53,116 nucleotides of DNA from Candidatus Krumholzibacteriia bacterium (GTDB lineage Bacteria; Krumholzibacteriota; Krumholzibacteriia; LZORAL124-64-63): positions 1 through 53,116 of the forward strand of contig JADGDU010000029.1 of assembly GCA_016744705.1 (NCBI GenBank), read 5' to 3'. Positions 15,641 to 22,501 of this stretch are shown piece after piece. The position numbers and the translations under genes are program-made. The notes beneath the pieces are model-generated. The model saw only the letters and a program-made list of their open reading frames with translations, was not told the DNA's origin and ran no database searches. The first letter of the stretch is position 1. Each line of letters begins with the position of its first letter.

Positions 15641-16213
15641 CTAACGATATAAAGCTTTAACCCCATCCATGGTGACAGGATCAAGCGCAACAAGGCCATT
15701 CCAATAAACATCGTAATCCAAATCCCAAGTCCCTGTTGAATCCATGAGGTACAGGCCCAGGGCTCCGAGATTGCCCTCAGTCATTGACAATAAATTCCCA
15801 TAGATAAATTCTGCATCGCTGGAAGTAACCTCAAAATAAGGCTCGCCAGCTCCACCCATTCCCCATGATGCCCCGACAAATTTTATCGGATTCTGGTTGG
15901 CATTGGCTACTTCCATGCGAAAAGGCATAGAATCATCATTGGCAAATTCCATCCATATTACGTGGGGCGTCAAATCAGCAGCAGGGTGGCTTGGAGCAAT
16001 TTCTCCAGTTATATCAAAGTGTATTGAGTCACTGGTTTCCGGGGCAATGGCCCAACTAACAGTCAAATTCCCAAAAATTTGTGAACCCACAAGAGCAGTT
16101 GTTTGGATTTCAGTACCATCGACGCTCATGATCAATCCCTGGTAATCTACTTGTGCTACTGCCAAGGTTGGAATCAACGTGAAGGCAAGAAGAATCATGA
16201 CAAGAGTTTTCAT
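15641..16213 (-). CDS. Secreted protein of unknown function
   Basis: 190 residues with GGAG eight bases before the ATG. A clear signal peptide (MKTLVMILLAFTLIPTLAVA, cleavage near AVAQ) is followed by a strand-rich domain with few charges and many Asp, Gly, Thr and aromatic residues. Only one basic stretch is present and no cysteine or catalytic motif is visible. No family recognised. It may be periplasmic or surface-exposed. Monocistronic, with its own terminator, and visibly more A+T-rich than the neighbouring housekeeping genes. Confidence 0.7.
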   Translation of the reverse strand: MKTLVMILLAFTLIPTLAVAQVDYQGLIMSVDGTEIQTTALVGSQIFGNLTVSWAIAPETSDSIHFDITGEIAPSHPAADLTPHVIWMEFANDDSMPFRMEVANANQNPIKFVGASWGMGGAGEPYFEVTSSDAEFIYGNLLSMTEGNLGALGLYLMDSTGTWDLDYDVYWNGLVALDPVTMDGVKALYR

Positions 16214-16316
16214 CTTATAGCTCCAATTTTAAAAAGTTGTATTTTACACTTCATTATATTCGGAATAAATCCAAGCGGCTTAAGTGTTTCTTTGTGCTTT
16301 TTGCAAGAATATACAT

Positions 16317-16351
16317 AGAGAAAAGCGTCTCCCCTCATGGGGAAGACGCTT
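16317..16351 (-). terminator. Intrinsic terminator downstream of tRNA-Arg(CCT)
   Basis: Stem AAGCGTCT-CCCC (16323-16334) pairs with GGGG-A-AGACGCTT (16339-16351) with one bulged A and the loop TCAT. Read on the minus strand, TTTTCTCT follows. It lies 6 bases beyond the tRNA 3' end. Confidence 0.85.
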
Positions 16352-16356
16352 CAATT

Positions 16357-16433
16357 TGGTACCCCCGACGGGACTCGAACCCATGGCCCCCAGATTAGGA
16401 ATCTGGTGCTCTATCCGGCTGAGCTACGGGGGC
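16357..16433 (-). tRNA. tRNA-Arg (anticodon CCT)
   Basis: A 77-base cloverleaf on the minus strand with encoded CCA. Acceptor GCCCCCG pairs with CGGGGGT (again G1-U72). The anticodon stem CCAGA/TCTGG holds the loop TTCCTAA, giving CCT, which reads AGG. It begins 45 bases after the apt stop and could be cotranscribed with it. Confidence 0.95.
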
Positions 16434-16478
16434 ACCCTAACTCTTGGTCTTTATGACCGGGCTGGAAATTTAGATGGT

Positions 16479-16997
16479 TCAGGAATACTCCACAAGGGAA
16501 AAAACCGGTCCAGCCTTTTCCAGCAATTTGCGACCCTCTAAAAACTCCAGTTCCACCAAAAATAAAAACGCAGCCACTTCTGCCCCGGCTTCCTCTACCA
16601 GTTGCGCAGATGCCAGTGCGGTGCCACCGGTAGCCAGCAAATCATCGATGATGACCACCCGGTCGCCCTTTTTCAAAGCGCTTTTGTGAATCTCCAAAGT
16701 GGCTGACCCATATTCCAGATCGTAAGTCACCTGGTGCACGTCGGCAGGCAGTTTACCTGCTTTTCGCATCAGCACCATGCTGACATCTTGCTCAAGGGCC
16801 ATCGGCCCACCAAAGATAAAGCCCCGGCTTTCCACAGCGGCCAGTTTGTTATAGTCGGTGCCGTCGAGCAAGGCCGTCATACCATCAAGAGCAACCCGGT
16901 AGGCAGCTGGGTCTTCCATTAAGGGAGTGATGTCGCGGAAGAGGATTCCTGGCTTGGGGAAATCAGGAACGTCTCGGATGATTTTACGCAGGTCCAT
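16479..16997 (-). CDS. apt: Adenine phosphoribosyltransferase
   Basis: 172 residues, the standard length. Apt salvages adenine with PRPP to AMP in the cytosol. Visible are the N-terminal DFPKPGILFRDITPLM hallmark, AAVESRGFIFGGPMA, and the PRPP loop VVIIDDLLATGGTA. It starts 13 bases after the LysM/M23 gene stop, so those two are likely one operon, perhaps running on into tRNA-Arg. Confidence 0.95.
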   Translation of the reverse strand: MDLRKIIRDVPDFPKPGILFRDITPLMEDPAAYRVALDGMTALLDGTDYNKLAAVESRGFIFGGPMALEQDVSMVLMRKAGKLPADVHQVTYDLEYGSATLEIHKSALKKGDRVVIIDDLLATGGTALASAQLVEEAGAEVAAFLFLVELEFLEGRKLLEKAGPVFSLVEYS

Positions 16998-17010
16998 GAA
17001 AACTCACTCT

Positions 17011-17670
17011 CTAGGGGTGCAAGGCGTTAGGCTTGATAGCAATTTGGTCTTTTCTCAATTCAATATGCAGGTATGGCGGACTATTCTCCAGTACCGGTTG
17101 GGCCGTTTTGCCCAGAAGCTGTCCTTTGTTGATGGCGCTTCCCTCCTGCACTTTCATGGTAGCCTCATCCATTGGGGAGTAGATGGTGGTGAAGCCGTCA
17201 AAATGTTCGAGGATGAGAACGGTGCCGAATCCATCCAGAGGGCCAATGTAGCGCACTACGGCCGTGGCGGGAGCTTTAACTTTTGAGCCCACAGGACAGG
17301 ATAAATCCGTTCCGGTGCGGGCCATGAGGATGTTTTTGTCTTTGTATTTTCCAAATGGCCGCAGAATTTTTCCCGTTTGAGGGCAGGCGTGATTCCATTG
17401 GATCTTTTTGGGCGACGTTTTTTGGAAGGCATTTATGAATCGTAATTCCTGGCCAATGGAGAGCACATCGGAGGTCAGTTTGTTGGTTGTCTGGAGGGAC
17501 TTTACGGTGATGCCAAATCTGTTGGCAATGAAAGTCAGGTTATCACCTGGTATCACTTCGTAGGTAAATGTGGTCGTCTCAGCTGCTGCCACTGAAAAGG
17601 TTAGAAGCGTTAAGACAAGAGGCACGTAAAATGTGCTCTTAATAAAATCACGGTATTTAATGAATAACAC
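17011..17670 (-). CDS. LysM plus degenerate M23 (LytM) domain protein
   Basis: 219 residues from a GTG with GGGAG nine bases upstream. Signal peptide to about residue 30 (VAAAE), LysM domain at about 36-80 (YEVIPGDNLTFIANRFGI), then an M23-like domain at about 100-213. Zinc ligands of active M23 enzymes appear lost: the first His of the H-x3-D motif is Arg118 (Asp122 kept), the Y-x-HL His is Pro166, and the HLH pair reads Tyr200-Leu-His202. Such degenerate LytM proteins (EnvC and NlpD of E. coli) activate amidases rather than cut peptidoglycan, so a cell-division or envelope activator role is inferred. Three cysteines or fewer are visible. Confidence 0.8.
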   Translation of the reverse strand: MLFIKYRDFIKSTFYVPLVLTLLTFSVAAAETTTFTYEVIPGDNLTFIANRFGITVKSLQTTNKLTSDVLSIGQELRFINAFQKTSPKKIQWNHACPQTGKILRPFGKYKDKNILMARTGTDLSCPVGSKVKAPATAVVRYIGPLDGFGTVLILEHFDGFTTIYSPMDEATMKVQEGSAINKGQLLGKTAQPVLENSPPYLHIELRKDQIAIKPNALHP

Positions 17671-17830
17671 CGAGGTGATCTCCCGAGAATGATGGAAAAC
17701 TATGGTACGCCGTATGACATATAGAAGTTATTGATCCTACGCTAACAATTGCCAAACGGCAAGCATTAGCCACGTTCCATGGTTGAGTGTTCTTACTTCA
17801 TCATTTATGGAAAAGGGAGCTTGGGCATCC

Positions 17831-17862
17831 AAAAAAAAAGGCCTACCCAAAGGGCAAGCCTT
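17831..17862 (-). terminator. Intrinsic terminator downstream of tRNA-Pro(CGG)
   Basis: AAGGCCTACCC (17838-17848) pairs with GGGCAAGCCTT (17852-17862), including two wobble pairs, with a three-base loop. Nine A at 17831-17839 give a long T run on the minus strand. It is 20 bases past the tRNA. Confidence 0.85.
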
Positions 17863-17882
17863 AAAATTCTGAATTTTTTAGC

Positions 17883-17960
17883 TGGTCGGGGCGGGGAGAT
17901 TTGAACTCCCGACCTCCTGCTTCCGAAGCAGGCGCGCTAACCGTGCTGCGCTACGCCCCG
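17883..17960 (-). tRNA. tRNA-Pro (anticodon CGG), with A37
   Basis: A 78-base minus-strand cloverleaf with encoded CCA. Acceptor CGGGGCG pairs with CGCCCCG, with C1-G72 and A73 as expected for proline. The anticodon stem CCTGC/GCAGG holds the loop TTCGGAA, giving CGG. Position 37 is A, whereas proline tRNAs almost always have G37, the target of TrmD m1G methylation. Confidence 0.93.
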
Positions 17961-17987
17961 AACCGGTATTCGGTTCATACTGGAGAA

Positions 17988-18476
17988 TCAATGCCAAAGG
18001 GAGATAACCCCCTGAGACACCAAAGAAACAACCACCCCAGCGATCAGGATGCCAAGAATGATACATGGTATTGCCATCCGCAAGGGAAGTTTGAACAGGT
18101 AAGCGGCGATACTGCCGGTCCACGCGCCGGTCATGGGCAATGGGATGGCGACAAAGAGAATAAGCCCCAGACTTTCATATTTCTTGATGACATCGCTGCG
18201 ACTGACGGTGCGTTTGAACAACCAATCAAAGAAACGGTTAAATATTTTGAAGCGCCTGAAATAGCGTTCGGCAGGACCTAGGCCCAGTATGATGGGCAAT
18301 ACCGGAATAAAATTGCCTGCTACAGCCAGCAAGTATATAAACGCTGGGCTTTTCATTCCCATGGCATAACCGGCAGGTATGGCGCCCCTCAATTCAAATA
18401 CGGGCAACATAGCTACCAGAAAAACGGCCAATGGAGCCGGAAGCTGTTCTATATATTGCAAAATCTGTTCACGCAA
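17988..18476 (-). CDS. COG2426-type small membrane protein
   Basis: 162 residues from a TTG at 18476, chosen because GAGGGAG lies six bases before it and because it overlaps the pcm stop (TTGCGTGA); an in-frame ATG at 18527 would sit inside pcm. Four or five hydrophobic helices with the motifs LPVFELRGAIPAGYAMGM, GNFIPVLPIILGLGP and IPLPMTGAWTGSIAAYL match the COG2426 family, sometimes annotated as putative small multi-drug export proteins without firm evidence. Located in the inner membrane. Last gene of the surE-pcm operon. Confidence 0.8.
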   Translation of the reverse strand: MREQILQYIEQLPAPLAVFLVAMLPVFELRGAIPAGYAMGMKSPAFIYLLAVAGNFIPVLPIILGLGPAERYFRRFKIFNRFFDWLFKRTVSRSDVIKKYESLGLILFVAIPLPMTGAWTGSIAAYLFKLPLRMAIPCIILGILIAGVVVSLVSQGVISLWH

Positions 18477-19182
18477 GATGATCTCCCTCGGGGCCTGAGC
18501 CCGTGTCGTTTTCGGAAATGGATTCATTTTCCAGCTGGGCATCGGCTTCTTTGACACCGTCAAGCAGTGGCACGAATCGGCAGGATACACTTTGCTCAAC
18601 CACCACTTCCTGTCCCTGGCGCTGGTACCGGTACAGAATCTGTTCGTCGCCGGTGGTGATGGGGATGAGCAGATGTCCCCCATCTTTCAATTGAGAAATA
18701 AGGTGAGGTGGCAGGTGAGGCGCGCAGGCAGTCACCATGATGGAATCAAAAGGAGCATGGTCGGCGTAGCCCGTGATTCCATCGTGGGCAATGACTGTGA
18801 TATTGCGCAGCCCCAGGGTGTCAAGAGTTTCCCGGGCGCGATCAGCCAATGGGGCGATGCGTTCTACGGACACCACTTCCCTGGCCAGATGGGACAGGAT
18901 TGCTCCCTGGTAGCCGGATCCGGATCCCACTTCCAGAACCTTCTCGTGGCCCTTCAATTCCAACAGGGAGGTCATGAGGCCCACAGTGAAGGGTTTGCTG
19001 ATGGTCTGACCATACCCAATGGGCAAAGCACTGGGTTGGTGGGCACGATGGCTGAGCAATTTGGGCACAAAGAGGTGCCTGGGCACCTCCTCCATGGCCT
19101 TGAGTACAGCGGGATCGGTGATGCCCACTTCAGCAATCTGTTCGCGCACCATGCGCCGTCTGGCAACGGAATATTCGAACAT
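18469..19182 (-). CDS. pcm: Protein-L-isoaspartate O-methyltransferase
   Basis: 237 residues from the ATG at 19182 (TGATG overlap with surE). It methylates isoaspartyl residues in damaged proteins using S-adenosylmethionine. Visible motifs: MVREQI near residue 11, ALPIGYGQTISKP, SAM-binding VLEVGSGSGYQGAIL, and a C-terminal acidic/polar tail (QLENESISENDTGSGPEG) beyond the family core. The surE-pcm pairing is conserved in many proteobacteria and supports both calls. Confidence 0.95.
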   Translation of the reverse strand: MFEYSVARRRMVREQIAEVGITDPAVLKAMEEVPRHLFVPKLLSHRAHQPSALPIGYGQTISKPFTVGLMTSLLELKGHEKVLEVGSGSGYQGAILSHLAREVVSVERIAPLADRARETLDTLGLRNITVIAHDGITGYADHAPFDSIMVTACAPHLPPHLISQLKDGGHLLIPITTGDEQILYRYQRQGQEVVVEQSVSCRFVPLLDGVKEADAQLENESISENDTGSGPEGDHLA

Positions 19183-19952
19183 CAATCAAAATCCCGTTCC
19201 ATGGATTTCATTTCCTGCTGCAACCCGTAATGGGTGATGTCCACCATGAGCGGGGTGAGGCTGACGTAGCCATCTTCGCAAGCGTTGTAATCGGTACCCT
19301 CGTTGTTTTGCCAGCTGGGACCCTGACCACCAATCCAGAAATAAGGTTTGCCGTGAGGATCGACTTTGTCGCTGATCACATTTTGGTAAACTCTGGAACC
19401 AAGGTTGGTTACACGGATTCCTTTTATGTTTTCCTCAGGGCCATCGGGCAGGTTGATATTCATGAGAGAGCCCTTACGGAGTGGGAACTCAAGAATGCTG
19501 GTGAGATGGTTGACGAGGAATTCTTCAGCCCCACTGAAATCGGTGGGATGCCATTTGGCCAGGCTCAGGGCATAGCTGGGCAGGCCACACATGGTGCCTT
19601 CCATGGCAGCGGCTACGGTGCCGGAATAGATGACATCCTCACCCATGTTGGGACCGTGGTTGATGCCGCTGAGAACAAGGTCAGGCTTATCATCTTTGAG
19701 GATTTTCTCCATGGCCACCAGGACACTGTCGGTGGGTGTGCCGGTGACGGCGTAACGGTTCTCCCCCGCATCCAGAATGCGCAGTGGGGCCGTCAGGGTC
19801 AGGGCGTGGCTGGAGGCGCTTTGTTGGTCGCTGGGCGCCACCACAGTGACACGGAAGCCAGGTATGCGGGCGATGGCCTGTTCCAGAACGCGCAAACCCA
19901 GGGCCTCAATACCATCATCGTTGGAGATCAGAACGTGTCGTGTTTCGGACAT
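19182..19952 (-). CDS. surE: 5'-nucleotidase/polyphosphatase SurE
   Basis: 256 residues. Metal-dependent nucleotide monophosphatase of stationary-phase survival. N-terminal metal motif SNDDGIEALG near residue 9, APSDQQSASSHALT (the conserved Ser and Asn-loop region), GTPTDSV and SGINHGPNMGEDVIYSGTVAAAMEG. The end overlaps the pcm start by one base. It starts 24 bases after the glycosyltransferase stop, so it may belong to one four-gene operon with it. Confidence 0.96.
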   Translation of the reverse strand: MSETRHVLISNDDGIEALGLRVLEQAIARIPGFRVTVVAPSDQQSASSHALTLTAPLRILDAGENRYAVTGTPTDSVLVAMEKILKDDKPDLVLSGINHGPNMGEDVIYSGTVAAAMEGTMCGLPSYALSLAKWHPTDFSGAEEFLVNHLTSILEFPLRKGSLMNINLPDGPEENIKGIRVTNLGSRVYQNVISDKVDPHGKPYFWIGGQGPSWQNNEGTDYNACEDGYVSLTPLMVDITHYGLQQEMKSMERDFD

Positions 19953-19976
19953 GAATGCAGTTCCTGTCGGTTAAGG

Positions 19977-20651
19977 TCAGTCGCGTGAGAACATGAGCAT
20001 CAACACCAGGCGGAAAAAGCGGCCGGTGTCGATAAAAGGATTGATGGAGCTTTCTTCATCGCCATACACAGTGGTGATGGGGCTGGACCCGATGGTGAAA
20101 CCCTTGCGAGCCAGGCGGACCAGAATTTCAGATTCGCTGTCGTAGCGGCTGGTCTTGAGTTTGACATCCCGCAGGCACTCGGTGCGGTAAAGACGGTAGC
20201 CGTTCTGGCTGTCGGGTATGTTGCAACCGGCCAGGGAGCTGATGACCCAGCTGGTAAACTGATTGGTCTTGAGCCGGATCCAGGGCATGTTGTCTGTTTG
20301 GGCCATGCGGGTGCCGACGACAATATCAAAGGGCCCTTGTTGGGCTGTGGTTAGGAAGGGTGCCATTTCTGCAGGCAGGTGCTGGCCATCGCTGTCCATG
20401 GTGAAAACGTACTCGAGGCTGTTTTCGAGGGCCCACGCGTATCCGGTTTTTAGGGCTTGGCCTTTGCCTTGGTTGGTTTCATGGACGATGACTTCGGCCC
20501 CGGCGGTGCGGGCTACTTCAGCTGTGCCGTCGGTGCTGCCATCGTCTACGATGAGGATGCGCAGGTCAGGGTGCAAGGAACGGATTTCGGCAATGACGTC
20601 CGGGAGGAAGCGGGCTGCGTTCAGGGCTGGGAGGATGGCGCCGGTGGTCAT
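19977..20651 (-). CDS. Family 2 glycosyltransferase (polyprenyl-phosphate type)
   Basis: 224 residues, GT-A fold: ILPALNAARFLPDVI at the N-terminus, nucleotide-binding LIVDDGSTDGT, NQGKGQALKTG, the DxD-type MDSDGQHLP motif and a C-terminal SRYDSESEILVRLARKG segment as in dolichyl/undecaprenyl-phosphate sugar synthases. A hydrophobic stretch close to the C-terminus (FFRLVLMLMF) may anchor it. Likely transfers a sugar from a nucleotide donor to a lipid phosphate for surface glycans; donor unknown. First gene of the run towards surE and pcm. Confidence 0.85.
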   Translation of the reverse strand: MTTGAILPALNAARFLPDVIAEIRSLHPDLRILIVDDGSTDGTAEVARTAGAEVIVHETNQGKGQALKTGYAWALENSLEYVFTMDSDGQHLPAEMAPFLTTAQQGPFDIVVGTRMAQTDNMPWIRLKTNQFTSWVISSLAGCNIPDSQNGYRLYRTECLRDVKLKTSRYDSESEILVRLARKGFTIGSSPITTVYGDEESSINPFIDTGRFFRLVLMLMFSRD

Positions 20652-20794
20652 TGGGATCCTTTTGGGTTGGAGAGGAAACTAGGCGGTAGGATAACGCATG
20701 TGGGGAGTATTTATCAAGGTGGATCCTAAGAGGGGGTGGTTTTAAGGACAAAATTGTCCGGGGAAACCCTAGTAAGGTCATGCGTTTTCATCTC

Positions 20795-20823
20795 TGTCCA
20801 AAACCCACCGAATCAGGTATACT
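20795..20823 (+). promoter_or_regulatory. Possible promoter for the dockerin-like secreted protein
   Basis: TATACT at 20818-20823 is a good -10; the best partner at 17 bases is TGTCCA, a poor -35. The ATG at 20854 follows AGGAGGGATC. Between 20652 and this point the gap carries no other recognised feature. Confidence 0.35.
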
Positions 20824-20853
20824 CATAAAACTTCAACAGGAGGGATCCCCAAA

Positions 20854-21492
20854 ATGAAAAATACAGTTCTTTTCGTGTGTCTGACATGTCTCGTCGGTTT
20901 CTTTGTCCCCGGAGCTGGCGCTCAAATCAGCGACCCACCCACTTGGGATTGGGATATCTCAGTTGAAATGCGGTGCGGAAATGAAGAACCGGCCTACCTG
21001 TTCAACATTCCTGACGGCAGCGGTTCACCTCTCTCCCATGCCCAAAGAGCCGATGGATCCTATATCGATTGCACTGTCGAGGTGACCATTGTCAATTGGG
21101 ACGGCGTTCCTTTGGCAAATTTTCCTGCAGAAGATATGTGGCTTGAAAGTGCCGATGGGGGCATGGTGCCCTGCACGTCCGGCTACATTGCAGACTCCAA
21201 CACCAATGATTTGGGATTCACTCTTTTTACGGGTCCTTTTTACGCCGGGGGTTCGAATGAAGCTGTTATGTCACTGATGCTTTCCGGTATAGCCATGGGT
21301 GACCAGTTGCCCCTGTTCAACAACAGTGCCGACCTGAATGGTGACGGAGTGGTTAACCTGATAGATGTGGGGATTTTTTCTGAGTCATTCTATGGTGAAT
21401 ACAGCCACGCAGCGGACTTTTTCCACGACGGTGCTTTAAATCTGGCTGATGTGGGCCGGTTGGCTTCGGGTTCCGGGGCACAATGCCCCTGA
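20854..21492 (+). CDS. Secreted protein with C-terminal dockerin-type repeat
   Basis: 212 residues with a strong AGGAGGG binding site. Signal peptide to about residue 23 (GAGA-Q). The middle is a strand-rich domain of about 130 residues with four or five cysteines, unlike any family recognised here. The C-terminal 55 residues form a dockerin-like pair: D160-LN-GD164-G-VVN168-LI-D171 has the full calcium loop, while the second loop (D188, D192, N196, D199) is degenerate. Such repeats mediate binding to cohesins or are intramolecular calcium modules in many secreted proteins of uncultured phyla. No cohesin is seen in the window. Confidence 0.75.
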   Translation: MKNTVLFVCLTCLVGFFVPGAGAQISDPPTWDWDISVEMRCGNEEPAYLFNIPDGSGSPLSHAQRADGSYIDCTVEVTIVNWDGVPLANFPAEDMWLESADGGMVPCTSGYIADSNTNDLGFTLFTGPFYAGGSNEAVMSLMLSGIAMGDQLPLFNNSADLNGDGVVNLIDVGIFSESFYGEYSHAADFFHDGALNLADVGRLASGSGAQCP

Positions 21493-21511
21493 TTTAGATT
21501 GGGACCGTAGG

Positions 21512-22501
21512 TCAGGAATCGCCAAGGTGGTCAATAGCGTACCATGCTGCCCCGTGCAGGGCCGCCTTGGAATCGAGGATCACCGAGACCGGTATGTTCT
21601 TGATCCAATCGCGAAAACGACCTTTGTAGCAAATGGCGTCCAGGAAATCCCGCTGTTGCAGGCGAGGCAAAATCCGTGGCGGCAAGCCCCCACCCAGGTA
21701 TATACCGCCAGTGGCGATCACCTTAAGCCCCATGTTGCCAATGACGCCTCCCAGAATTCGCACGAAGAGGTCTAAAGCCGCAATGCAAATAGGCGCCTTG
21801 CGTTCGAAGCCAGCTCCCATGATCAGAGGTGTGCGGTCGATAGTATTTCGCATGGCCTCACGCAGCCATTCCGGTTCCTCGTAGCGGCCGGTAGCCACTA
21901 AATAGTCGTAGATATTGGGGAAACCGCTGCCCGAACAAACGCGTTCAAAGCTGACGTGACCGAACCGTCGCTCCAAGAATTCCAGCAGTTCCAATTGTTC
22001 AACAGTCACTGGGGCAAACGATACGTGGCCGCCTTCCGATGGCCAGGCTTGGTAATGGTTGCCAGTCCAGGTCAAAAAGGCTTCACCAAGTCCTGTGCCA
22101 GGAGCGATGACGCCCACTACTCCATTGGACTCGGGCTGACCAGCGTTAAGCACACAGAGGTCGTCTCCCTGGAGATGCGGGACGCAGTGGGCCACGGCCT
22201 GCAGGTCATTCAGCAAGTGCACCTGAGGAATGTGGAATTCGGCACTAATAGAATCTGCGTCGATCATCCAGGGTAGGTTTGTGGTCTGGCAGCGGCGACC
22301 ACTGATACGCCCGGCAAGTCCGAAGCAGGCGGCGTCGGGTCGGGATTCATCATTCTTGAAAAACTCAGCTAGAACCCCTTCGAGGGATGGGAAGTCCTTG
22401 CTCGAAAATCGTTCCTCCCGAATGGGTTTATCCACACCGGCCACAGGGTCGATGAGTGCCAAAAGGGTTTTCGTCCCCCCGATATCTCCTGCCAGAATCA
22501 T
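21512..22501 (-). CDS. glk: Glucokinase
   Basis: 329 residues, Glk family (PF02685). ATP-dependent phosphorylation of glucose in the cytosol. N-terminal phosphate motif AGDIGGTKTLLALID, NLPWMIDADSI, substrate region LLNDLQAVAHCV with catalytic Asp, and APGTGLGEAFL followed by PSEGGHVSF. The start overlaps the stop of the GH63 gene by ATGA, so glucose freed by that enzyme is probably trapped at once as glucose 6-phosphate. The 19 bases between this stop and the convergent dockerin-gene stop hold no hairpin. Confidence 0.92.
   Translation of the reverse strand: MILAGDIGGTKTLLALIDPVAGVDKPIREERFSSKDFPSLEGVLAEFFKNDESRPDAACFGLAGRISGRRCQTTNLPWMIDADSISAEFHIPQVHLLNDLQAVAHCVPHLQGDDLCVLNAGQPESNGVVGVIAPGTGLGEAFLTWTGNHYQAWPSEGGHVSFAPVTVEQLELLEFLERRFGHVSFERVCSGSGFPNIYDYLVATGRYEEPEWLREAMRNTIDRTPLIMGAGFERKAPICIAALDLFVRILGGVIGNMGLKVIATGGIYLGGGLPPRILPRLQQRDFLDAICYKGRFRDWIKNIPVSVILDSKAALHGAAWYAIDHLGDS

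Noticed and set aside
19230..19988. A 252-codon plus-strand open frame opposite surE
   Set aside because: Antisense to surE, which has all family motifs; a codon-bias shadow.
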